Positions 40,497 through 50,600 of a stretch of 64,000 bases of DNA are shown here, piece by piece. Numbering within the stretch: the stretch's first letter is position 1; the number at the start of each line of letters is the position of its first letter. The stretch lies in NCBI RefSeq assembly GCF_963676685.1, contig NC_092346.1, forward strand, positions 76,771,821 to 76,835,820. The letters are read 5' to 3'. Source of the DNA: Mytilus edulis. Lineage: Eukaryota > Mollusca > Bivalvia > Mytilida > Mytilidae. Below the pieces are notes generated by a model. That model ran no database searches and was not told where the DNA came from. It was given only the letters and a program-made list of their open reading frames with translations. The position numbers and the translations under genes were made by a program.

Positions 40497-41575
40497 TTAG
40501 TTCCGATGCAAAGACCTTATCAGTGACTCAATATTAACGCCAAAATATGCAATCTTTAATGACTTGACAACAGTATCGTAATTATATCCCTTCTTAATAA
40601 GTCTATTCAAAGGTTTTGTAAGTTTCTGAGGTGAATACTGACACTTTTGTGCTTTATAAAGAATATTTCCATAAAAAATTGGATGTGAAATACCTGAACG
40701 TATTAGAAGTCTGCATGTTGAGCTATATTTACGAATGATGTCTTTATACCGATGATAAAATTTAGTAAATGTTTTGACTAGTTTGTGATATCGAAAACCC
40801 TGGTGTAATAATTTTTCAGTAATACATAAATTTCTCTCGTTAAAATCTAAAACATTGTTACATACACGAGCGAATCGTACAAGTTGAGATATATAAACAC
40901 CGTAAGATGGTGACAAGGGAACGTCACCATCTAAAAACGGATAATTAACAATAGGAAATGAAAAATCATCCCTTTTATCATAAATTTTAGTATTCAGCTT
41001 TCCATTAGTGATATAGATATCAAGATCGAGAAAAGGGCAGTGGTCATTATTAGTATTAGCTTTATTTAAAGTAAGTTCAACAGGATAAATTTCATTAATA
41101 TACATACTGAAGTCGTCATTATTGAGAGCCAAAATATCATCCAAATATCTAAAAATATTATTAAATTTGTTTATCAGATGTTGTTTCGATGGGTCTTTGC
41201 TTATTTTTGTCATAAATTGTAACTCATAACAATACAAAAACAGGTCCGCAATAAGTGGTGCACAGTTAGTCCCCATTGGAATTCCGATAATCTGACGATA
41301 TACGGAATCCCCAAAGCGAACAAAAATGTTATCTAGTAAAAACTCAAGGGCATATATAGTATCAAAGCATGTCCAATTAACATAGTTTTTTTGTTTATTG
41401 CTACTAAAAAATGACCTAAAAGAGTTTGAACATATATATTCACATTCTGATTTTTTGAATGCCCATTTAATTAGGTGTGTGAATTTTTTCTTATTAGATG
41501 TTTAGCTTTTTTAAGAATCCACATCTGATTGACACCACTTGTTGAATACACCACAATATATTTGAAGGCCATCTT
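40497..41575 (-). pseudogene. Reverse-transcriptase relic (Penelope-like type) 2
   Basis: Open from about 41510 to the stop at 40497: 'LIKWAFKKSECEYICSNSF', 'GIPMGTNCAPLIADLFLY', catalytic 'FRYLDDILALNN', then 'KIYDKRDDFSFPIVNYPFLD' and 'RFARVCNNVLDFNERNLCIT'. A frame change near 41510 separates an upstream piece 'YSTSGVNQMWILKKAKHL'. The RT palm and thumb are well preserved; the N-terminus and any endonuclease are missing. The window holds at least three relics of this family. Penelope-like assignment rests on motif resemblance. Confidence 0.75.
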
Positions 41576-41683
41576 TTATTTTATTTTAAGCTGATTTGAT
41601 ATATCTTCTGATAATCACAAAAACAAATTATATGGTTCACTCGAAAGGGTCATCATGGCAATTCAGGTTTTGGTGTAATAATT

Positions 41684-42960
41684 ATGTATTTGATATCTGA
41701 CAATATACTGGAGCCGGGGTTTTCTGAGTTACTTTTGGACTTTGGTCAGTCTTTCAAGGCTGAGTTTAGTACTCTATCCAGTCGTATGACTCTACTGGAG
41801 AATAGAGTATCTTCTCATCAACCTTCTCCAGCTAAATCTGTAGAATATGATGAGAGGGAGGATGAGGATCTTTCTGTTTACCCTGAGGGTCACAAAAGGG
41901 CTTTCCTCACTGATGAGGATGTTGAAAGTTCTTCTTCTCCCAAGGTATCGAAGACGTCCCCTGAGCCTACTTCTAAGTCAGTTCAACAACCTCCCACCAA
42001 GGATACTGAGGATACTCCATCCTTAAAGGATCTTAGGGATAAGGTGTATACCTTGATGAAGGATGAAGCCCATATCCCTTTTGCCTCTCCTTCTAAGCCG
42101 AAGAAACCTTCTTCAACTTTTGAAGCTTCCTGTGATATTTCTCAGGATACTGTGAGTTCTCAAAGTTCCTTGCCTGGATCTGGCCATATGGCTTTTGTTT
42201 TATAATTCATTAATGAAGGTATCGCTAATTCTGCGAAAAGGTTGCCAATAACATTAACTCAGGATTTGGAATGTCATCCTATTCTGATCAGGTTAAGTAC
42301 AAAGATTTTGATATCTGTGACTCTTCATTGGGTAGACTTGTTCCCATTTGTGACAAATCTCTTTCATCTTTATTGTGATTAAATCCAGTGGATGGTCTTC
42401 GTCTCACTCAATCTGTTTGGTCTAAGACTGAGAATCTCCTTCGTAGTGCTTCTAAAAGTCTTGGCACAGCCGAACATTTTCTAGCTGCAACCGGGCATTT
42501 GCTTTACAGCGAGGATTTGGTTGTTCCAGCAGCAGTACGACCCTTCTTACTTCAACTGGATAAAGCTCTAGGTTCATCTCAGTTGCTTTTAATGGGTTCT
42601 ATTGCTAATTGAACCATATCTAAAAGAGCAGAGTTTCTTGAAAACATTTCTGTTGCTGAGTCTTGGAAAGATTCTTTACTAAAATCTCCACTTACTGACA
42701 AGAAGTTTGGTTTACCCGTACACGGGTTCAAGAGAAACTCAGCAAAAACCCTCCTCCAGTCAAAGTTAGAATACAAGTTAACACTGGCAAGAGGTCTGTT
42801 AATGCTACTTCTAGTTCTACTAGTACTTCTGCTACAGGCGGTCCTTCTTCTTCTACTAAGAAAAGGAAGAGTAACTACCGCAAACCTCAGAACAAATCCC
42901 ATGACTCCGGTAAAAGCTCAGGTAAGCCTTCTGGTGGTTTTAAGCGTTCCAAAAACCTGG
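41684..42960 (+). pseudogene. DIRS Gag-like region
   Basis: The first open part (174 codons from ATG 41684) is acidic and Ser/Pro-rich ('SPKVSKTSPEPTSKSVQQ'). It continues after stops as 'NEGIANSAKRLPITLTQD', 'LSSLL' and 'TAEHFLAATGHLLYSEDL', ending in a basic tail 'STKKRKSNYRKPQNKS'. Stops at 42203, 42378 and 42610 and frame changes make it non-functional. Gag identity comes from position and the basic tail. Confidence 0.6.
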
Positions 42961-43019
42961 GTCTAGTACCTAGGTTCTTGTCCCCTCGTACGTTATTGAC
43001 AGCTTCCCCAGGGGAAAAT

Positions 43020-44590
43020 TTACAACAAGTTCCTCAAAATTTAATATCAGTAGGGGGAGGATATTTTTTTTCCTAAATTAGTGGAAAAATTACCTCAGAC
43101 TGTTATGTGCTGTAAATAATTTGAGGGGAATTAACACTTCAGTTCAAGAACCCACCTCCTCTGTTTGCAGTTCCGATAGGTTTGTATCATACTCAAGACC
43201 CAGTCAAGTATCAACTTCTATCACTAGAAGTGGACAAAATGTTACAAAAATCTGCAATAGAGGAGGTGTCGCTCTTAACTCTTTCTCCAGGATTTTATTC
43301 CCGTCTTTTTCTGGTTCCAAAGAAGACGGGAGAAATGAGACCGGTCAAGACCTTTCTATTCTGAACAACTTTCTTTCAAAATGAAAACCAACGGGTTAAC
43401 CAGAGCTTCAATCCTACCAGGAATGTGAACTACTTCTCTGGATCTTTCAGATGCTTATTTCCACATTCCTATTTCCCATACTTACAGGAAATACCTTCAC
43501 TTCGTTTGGAACAACAAAGTTTTCCAGTTCGAGGCTCTCCTTTTTGGCCTGTCTACAGCCCCTTTGGCTTTCACCAAAATCATGCAGGCAGCTATAGCTC
43601 ACCTACATTCCCTGTCTATACAGATTCATTCCTACCTAGACGATTCCCCTCTCAAGGAATCTTGCCCAATCAAATTGAGGGTTCAGACAGATTTGGTATT
43701 TTCTGTCCTTACGGAGATTGTTCCTTCTCAAGACTTTGTTTTCCTGGGAGAACATTACCTAACCAATCTAGGACTAGTTCTCCCACCAGAGGAAAAATTT
43801 ACAAAACTATGTCAGAAAATACGTTTATTCCTGAGGGTTCAATCAGTCACAGCACGTCAATTCTTGCAACTTCTGGGTCTATTGAATTCTCTGGCAGATG
43901 TAATACCATTGGGACGCCTTCACATTCGTCCGCTTCAGTTTTATATGCACAAGGTATGGATTCCAGCTTCACAAGAATAGGAAGCATTGATTCCAATCAC
44001 TTAGCCTCTATTTCCACATCTTCAATGGTGGTTAGTTCCGGAAAATTTAATGAGGGGGCTATGTCTGTCCCCTCAAGTTCCCAGTCTAACATTATTCACA
44101 GATGCCTCCTACCTGAGTTGCGGAGCATATCTGAAGGGGCTTACAATCTCGGGAGTCTGGAATCAAGATATTTTGGAAGAGCATATCAATGTATTGGAAA
44201 TGAAAGCAGTTTTGCTTGCACTGAATCATTTCCAACTGTCTCTAAAGAATCAGTCTGTCATTCTGGCCACGGACAACACAACAGTTGTAGCTTATCTCAA
44301 GAATCGGAGGAACTCACTCACCTTCTCTTTATCAGATAACCAGAGAAATTCTCCTTCTGTGTTTTCAACTCCAGGTTCATATAGTGGTGAGACATATTGC
44401 GGGACACCTCAATATTCTTGCGGACACTCTATCTATATCCCTTGTTCCAGTAAACACGGAGTGGGAACTACTTCACGAAGTTTTAAAAGCCGTGATCTTT
44501 ATTGGGGGTCACCTCAGATAGATCTGTTTGCAACCAGTCTCAATCACAAACTTCCAACATTTGTGTCTCCGGTTCCAGATTCATAATATT
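43020..44590 (+). pseudogene. DIRS reverse transcriptase and RNase H
   Basis: RT pieces in order: 'LLSLEVDKMLQKSAIEEV', 'FLVPKKTGEMRPV', 'AYFHIPISHTYRKYLHF', 'LLFGLSTAPLAFTKIMQ', catalytic 'IHSYLDDSPL' (near 43630), then 'LGLVLPPEEKFTKLCQKIRL'. RNase H follows: 'LTLFTDASYLSCGAYL', 'HINVLEMKAVLLALNHF', 'ILATDNTTVVAYLKN' with its Asp and Glu residues. At least four frameshifts divide the reading. Confidence 0.8.
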
Positions 44591-45048
44591 ATGTAGTAGA
44601 CGCAATGAGCCTATCTTGGAAAGGACTGTTCGGGTACGCCTTCCCTCCTTTCAGGTTTCTCACCACAGTACTTCAGAAAATAGCAGGGGAAAATTGAAAG
44701 ATCACAGTTATTGCTCCAGCATGGCCGAAACAGTCCTGGTTTCTAGACCTTCTGGGCCTATGATGTGCTTGTCCTCTAGTTCTACCTGTAAGAGCAGCCC
44801 TTGTCTCACATCAAGGGCAAGGTTCTTTATAAAAATCCGGAAAACTTCATCTGCACGCCTTGCTTCTCTTAGGGTTACTCTCAGAAAGAAAGGTTTTTCT
44901 GAAGGAGCAACCAAGCATCTCACAAAGAGACTTCACTAGCATTGTCTATGATGCAAAATGGTCAATCTTTACAGATTGGTGTAGTTAGCGGCAATTGATC
45001 CTTTCAATGTCACTGTACAACAATAAGCAGACTTTCTAGTTTTTCGTT

Positions 45049-45940
45049 TTGAATCCAAAAGATTATGTCTCTACTTTAAAGGGCTATAGATCAGCTATTT
45101 CAAGAACTATTCATATTTCAGGTGACCCGGATTTTGGAAACAATGAGCATATTTCACTTTTGGTTCGTAGTTTTAGTTTTGAAAGACCAAGACAAAAAAC
45201 TTTAGTTCCTATGTGGAATCTTGGACTAGTTTTGTCCCTTTTAAAACTTCCTCCTTTTGAACCAGCAGAAATAGTAGATTTAAGGTTTCTTTCTTGTAAA
45301 TGCTGTTTTCTTTTAGCTTTGGCTTCTAGTCGGAGAAGGAGTGAAATCCATGCCTTCTCCATTTCTGATTCTTGCCTTCAATTTAACAGGGATAGCTCTT
45401 CTGTAACTCTTTTAACTGATCCTGCTTTTTTAGCAAAGAATCAGATTTCAGATAAGGTTGCAGAATCAGTCGTGATTCCTGCACTCCCTATTGATTCCAT
45501 TTCTGTACTTTTATGTCCAGTAAGAATCTTTTCTATTTATCTGGATAGAACGAGTAGTTAACGGTCTGTTTCCAACTCAAGACATTTTATTCCTATTAAA
45601 AAAAATCTCAGATCTTTCTGTTAAAACTATTTCTACTTGGATATGCAAATGCATATCATTAGCTTATATTTCTTCTAATGCAGAACTTATGAATAGTTTT
45701 AATATTAAAGCTCATGATGTTATGGGTATATCTACATCCTGGGCTCTGTTTAACAGTAAATCTTTAGAAGAGGTACTGTCTGCAGGTTTTCTGGAGAAAT
45801 GAGAACTCTTTATATCTCATTACCTCCAATCTATGGCTACTTTTGCTGAGAGCTTATACTCTCTTGGACCTATAGTTTCTGCACAAAGATTGAACTTCCC
45901 TCCTGTTTCTTCTTTTACAGGGGATTCAGCTTTACGTTAG
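45049..45940 (+). pseudogene. DIRS tyrosine recombinase, broken
   Basis: Starts 'DYVSTLKGYRSAISRTIH' (core-binding part), then 'LALASSRRRSEIHAFS', which holds the first catalytic Arg. A stop at 45559-45561 precedes 'KAHDVMGISTSWALFN', where the usual HxxR has Met in place of the second Arg. 'ELFISHYLQS' holds the candidate nucleophile Tyr. A stop codon lies directly before this last motif. Two kinds of damage therefore inactivate it. Confidence 0.78.
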
Positions 45941-46236
45941 ATTCTGTTACTCAGAATTTATGATGGTAACGTATTTATAGCTATAAAATATTTAAATTTT
46001 AAAAAAAAATTGGATTTTATTAGATAAATACTTACCATCATAAATTATAGGTCCCATCCGCCTCCCATTCATACCCTTTCCTTACGTTTCTGTCTTGAGG
46101 AAATTGAATGGGAGAATATGGGTAAACAGGGGTATAGGTGCGGACCAGTGAGAGTAAGTTTGTTTTTAGTCGAGGCTATTTCCATCTGACTTATGATGCA
46201 ATTGAATTTATGATGGTAAGTATTTATCTAATAAAA

Positions 46237-47375
46237 TTTGAATATTTATGTTTCAATCTGCCAATACACTACAGTATAGAGTAACACTAAACTTAGCTAC
46301 ATTGTAAATGTATATTATTAGAGTCACCAATAATATTCACAAACTTTTTTTAATTATTCTAATCAAAAGAAATCTTAAGTTTCACTGGCACATGTTGGGC
46401 ATTCATTAGTATAAGAAAATGTTACATTTTTCTTATCAATTATTGATAGGACAGGGAAAATTGTTTAAAAAAAGTATAAAATCACAAAAATATTGAACTC
46501 CGAGGAAAATTCAAAAAGGAAAGTCTCTAATCAAATGGCAAAATCAAAAGCACATCAAACGAAAAATATGAAAAGGATTACATAAATAAATTAGATAGAG
46601 ATTATGCAAACACTGATGTCGAAGTAAAACTTTAAATGATTGAGAAATATGGTATGCCCCTGTCATAGTTATGAGCCACTGATAAATGTGGCTCTGGTGT
46701 GATAAATAGTATTTATCAGATGAAAGGTCATCAGAAAGGCATTTTTAACCACTGTTCAATATCCTGTCGTTAATGAAGTCTTAAGCTTAGTATTTGTGCC
46801 TTCATACGACATGACATAAAGATTCTAGCTTGAAAACTGTTGAACAAAGTAGCTAAACAAACCATGCACTACCCTCCTTCATATTTTCATCAAAACTTGA
46901 AAAAACTCAACATCCTTTTGTGGAAATTTTATAAAAACATCTAAATTCTGACAGGCACATTTTACGTAAGTTTACTAACAACCTGTATAGTTCTAGATCG
47001 AAACTGTTTGAGGAGTTAAAAAGACGAACCATATTTCCACGAAAAAATTAAAAACATTTTGACATTGTCAAAGAATTTACTGAAAACCAAAATCCTGATA
47101 ATATTCACACGTTAATTATATGTATTTTACATCCTGTATATAATAAAAGTTCTTTCTTAAAAACTGAATGACGAGTAGCTCCACAGTTTATTTAACATGT
47201 GTGAGATGGTAAAATTGACAAACAGAGGTAAAATAATATGATCCCAAATATTTTGAAGTGGGTCATAAATAATTAACTCAGTAACAAATTTAAATATTCA
47301 AAGATTTTATAATCTTATAAAAATATAATCAATAACAATAACATATAACATTCTTTTCATTAATAAATACAGGTG
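46237..47375. other. No gene; short repeat at 46465-46570
   Basis: 46480-46550 matches the small repeat at 9319-9390. The remainder is AT-rich with nothing supported. Confidence 0.4.
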
Positions 47376-47444
47376 TTCATTACTTTGAAGCATCATGTTA
47401 TCATTTACTATTTCCATGACAACAGTCATATAAAGAATAATGAA
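47376..47444 (-). promoter_or_regulatory. SECIS element in 3' UTR of the DsbA-like gene
   Basis: Minus-strand RNA folds as helix I UUCAUUA:UAAUGAA plus CUUU:AAAG, an internal loop, core quartet 5' AUGAC / 3' UGAU (UGAN/NGAN type with tandem G-A pairs), helix II UGUUGUCAU:AUGAUAACA (9 pairs, one G-U) and an apical loop GGAAAUAGUAA. The loop AA lies 12 nt after AUGA, as in eukaryotic SECIS elements. It sits about 120 nt after the stop codon. It would recruit SBP2 and the selenocysteine elongation factor so that the UGA in exon 1 is read as Sec. Confidence 0.85.
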
Positions 47445-47560
47445 AATATGCATTTATAGTAGATATATGTAATCTTATATTATTTTTAAATAGTACTTTC
47501 AGTAAATTTTTGATAAAGTATATGTAAATAAAGTGATTATGATATCTGCCCTGGTTGTTG

Positions 47561-47682
47561 TTATGTTTTACTGGACTGTAATGGAAATTTTTCTGCTGCA
47601 ATTTCAAACATTCTCTTGAAAGCATCTGGTTCTTGTGCTCCTGAAAACATTTTCTGTCCATTCATGTAAAACGCTGGAACTC
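47561..47682 (-). CDS. DsbA-like gene exon 4 (terminal)
   Basis: Acceptor TTTTAAAG. It encodes 'GVPAFYMNGQKMFSGAQEPD' with the cis-Pro after Val, then a C-terminal helix and TAA stop at 47561-47563. Entry phase 1. Confidence 0.88.
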
Positions 47683-50600
47683 CTTTAAAATAAAGACAAA
47701 TAACTTTTTAATATTTGTCATACATTTAAACACTCAAAGCTAGGATCCAGTTTATTAAATTTAAAAAAAAACCTAACAGAAATAACCTTTAAAACCCCAT
47801 TTCATTGATATGAAAAACAGAAAAATTTATAAAATAAAAATTAGGAAATGCTAAAACAATTCACAAAATTAAACATCTAGAGGTAACAAATATTTTGGGT
47901 TTTTTAGCATATACTTCAAGCCTTAGACTCGAAGCTGTATAATTTGTTATAAAAATAAACAACGAAAATTAATTCTTTATTGACAGGACTTCAGACTTGA
48001 AACAGTCACTAAGGCATGTGTAGGAGAATCAGACCCTAAGTTCAAGCTCTTTCCTCGATCAGAAACAGGTATCAGTGTACATGAGCGTAACACACTATTA
48101 CAAAATTATGAACTTTTATACACATATCAGTATCATTTAAGACAGCAGAAATATATTAATAAAAACAATAGGTCAGAACGATGTTCTTTCGATGTTTAAT
48201 TTTTCTATCATCACAGGTTTTCCCTCGCAATTGAACTGTCCGATTGCAAAAGTTTCATGCCTCTGCTGGTGGACTATTAGTCCCCGAGGGTATCACAAGC
48301 CCAGTAGCCAGTACTTCGGTACTGGCATGAAAATACGGATTTTTTGTGTTATTAAAATTTACTGTTACAAAATGATGGAAATTATTATAAATTAAGGAAT
48401 GTATCTCCTTCATGCAAAGCTCTGATTCCTTTCACGGATTTGGCTATACTTTTTGGACCTTTTGGATTAAAGCTCTTCATCTTTTATATAAGCTTTGGAT
48501 TTCAAATACTTTGGCCACGAGCATCACTGAAGAGACATGTATTGTCGAAATGCGCATCTGGTGCAACAAAATTGGTACCGTTAATTTTATTCCAACGAAA
48601 CGTGTCATGGTTAAGGTCACTGCATACGGAAAAGCTGTAGGTTGATTATAGTACAGGAAGACAATATTTCAATACCGTTACATTTCTGAAGCTTTTTATA
48701 AAATACAGGATATTCTTTTATAGGAAAGTCTATGTACATGTGTTTATTACTAAGCCATTTTTAAAAAGTATATAAAAAAAATGTTTTATAAAATTTCAAA
48801 ATTTTAGGTACTTTATGAGTTTGAACGGTTTATTTGATAATGGTTTCCATTTGATTTGGTCAAGGTGATATAGAGTTTCGTCGTAAATATACTTACCAGA
48901 TATACCTTTGTTGGACCACATAAGGGCTTTCTGACGTACATTTTCTTGCTGATTGTCAATAAATGACTTTGCTTCATTCTCGTCAAATCCAAATTCTTTT
49001 GCAACTGAAAGCAATGAATCTTCTTTCAATGTGTCTGCCTCCGAAAAGTATTTCTGAATAACAAAATATTAATAATTCTATTATGTATGATGAATAATAT
49101 TGTGAATGTTGTTTTCTCTTAGATACTTTTTGCATTGAATACTGGAGAAATAATGGTTACTAAGTATTGATATAAGTTAGTCCACGTATTAAATTAAGAG
49201 TAAAGATATACTTTTAAGATTTTCCTATGATTTCCATTTCTATGAAAGTAGATACTAGTTCTAGTATTCATTTCATTAATGTTGACCAATCAAGTACAAA
49301 GCCTTTTTGAGACCAATTGTTAAAGTTTCTTCTAGAAATATATCCTCTTTTTTTATCGGTGGTGGCAATGGCTGTTAGTTGTCTACCCTTCATCTCACAC
49401 AACCTGTAACCTTCTTTGAAATAGACAGATCTCTGTTGCAAACAACATTCAACCATTCACTAAACATGGTGAATAAAATTACCTTAAATAACCTTTCTGC
49501 AACGTCATCCTGTTTCTCTCCTCCATTCTTAGTTTTGACAAACTCCAATAAGGTATGAGCTTTCAATGTACTCGGAAATACTTTTGGTTGATTGTACAAC
49601 TCAATACCAAGCGCTTCTCCTGTCTTCCGCAACATAGCAACTCTATAATAAGAAAACAAAATCTACTTAGTTTTGATAATCTACATGGAAAGACAGAAGA
49701 CCACATGCTGTGCCGTTTTAGGGCGAAAAGCATGTGTGAATATGCTGATCCCACTTTCCCTGATTTTGAGCAATTTTAGAGTAGCCAATTGAAATACTAA
49801 GGCTTTGTTTAACATGTTTAACTTTTTTGTAATCGAGCGTTAACTATGAGTCTTTAATAGACGAAACGCGTCTGGCGCAAATACAAAATTTCAAATCTGG
49901 TATCTGTGATGAGTTTATTTACAACCAACCACTGGGACGATGCCACTGCTGGTGGAGTTTTTATTCATCGAGGGTACCACCTGTCCAGTAGTCAGCACTT
50001 CAGTGTTGACATTAATTAAAATTTAGATGGTCATAAAAATAAATTAACTGTTAACAAAATTTTGAATTTTTGAAATACTAAGGTTTTTTTACCTCAGGAA
50101 TAGATTACCTTTGCTGTATTAGGCAAAACTTTTAGGATTGTTTGGTCCTCAATGCTCTTCAACTTCATACTTTTTTTGGCCTATTTTATCTTTTTTTTTA
50201 TTCAAGCGTCACTGATGAGTCTTTTGTGGACTAAACGCGTGTCTGGCGCAAATACAAAATGTTAATCCTGGTATTGATGATGAGTTTATTTACAACCACT
50301 GGGTCGATGCCACTGCTGGTGGATTTTTTATTCCCAGAGAGTATCATCTGCCCTGTAGTCAGCACTTCTGTGTTGACATTAATTATGATCATTGACTAAG
50401 GCTTTTTTTACCTCAGGAATAGATTACCTTTGCTGTATTGACAAACTTTTAGGATTTTTTGGTCCTCGGTGCTCTTCAACGGCCTTTTTAACTTTGTTTT
50501 ATTCAAGCGTCACTGATAAGTCTTTTGTAGACGAAACGCGCGTCTGGCGCATATACAAAAATTCAAACCTGGTATCTATGACTAGTTTATTGTATACCGT

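Larger units (their letters stand above)
41684..46236 (+). mobile_element. Decayed DIRS-type retrotransposon
   Basis: Order: Gag-like region, RT, RNase H, tyrosine recombinase, then terminal/internal repeats. This order with a tyrosine recombinase instead of a DDE integrase defines DIRS elements. At the 3' end, AATTTATGATGGTAA occurs at 45955 and 46205, and a 32 bp perfect inverted pair lies at 46015-46046 and 46205-46236. The matching 5' terminus is not visible, so the left end is probably truncated. Confidence 0.82.
49790..50590 (+). mobile_element. Near-tandem series of three retrozyme-like units
   Basis: Units each ending in a hammerhead (49837, 50206, 50507) separated by copies of 'TTTACAACCA', 'CTGGGNCGATGCCACTGCTG', 'GTAGTCAGCACTTC', 'TACCTCAGGAATAGATTACC' and 'GGTCCTC..TGCTCTTCAAC'. 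Hammerhead spacing is 369 and 301 bp. Multimeric hammerhead repeats are the expected footprint of retrozymes copied from circular or multimeric RNA. No ORF. In intron 1 of the DsbA-like gene, antisense to it. Confidence 0.75.
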
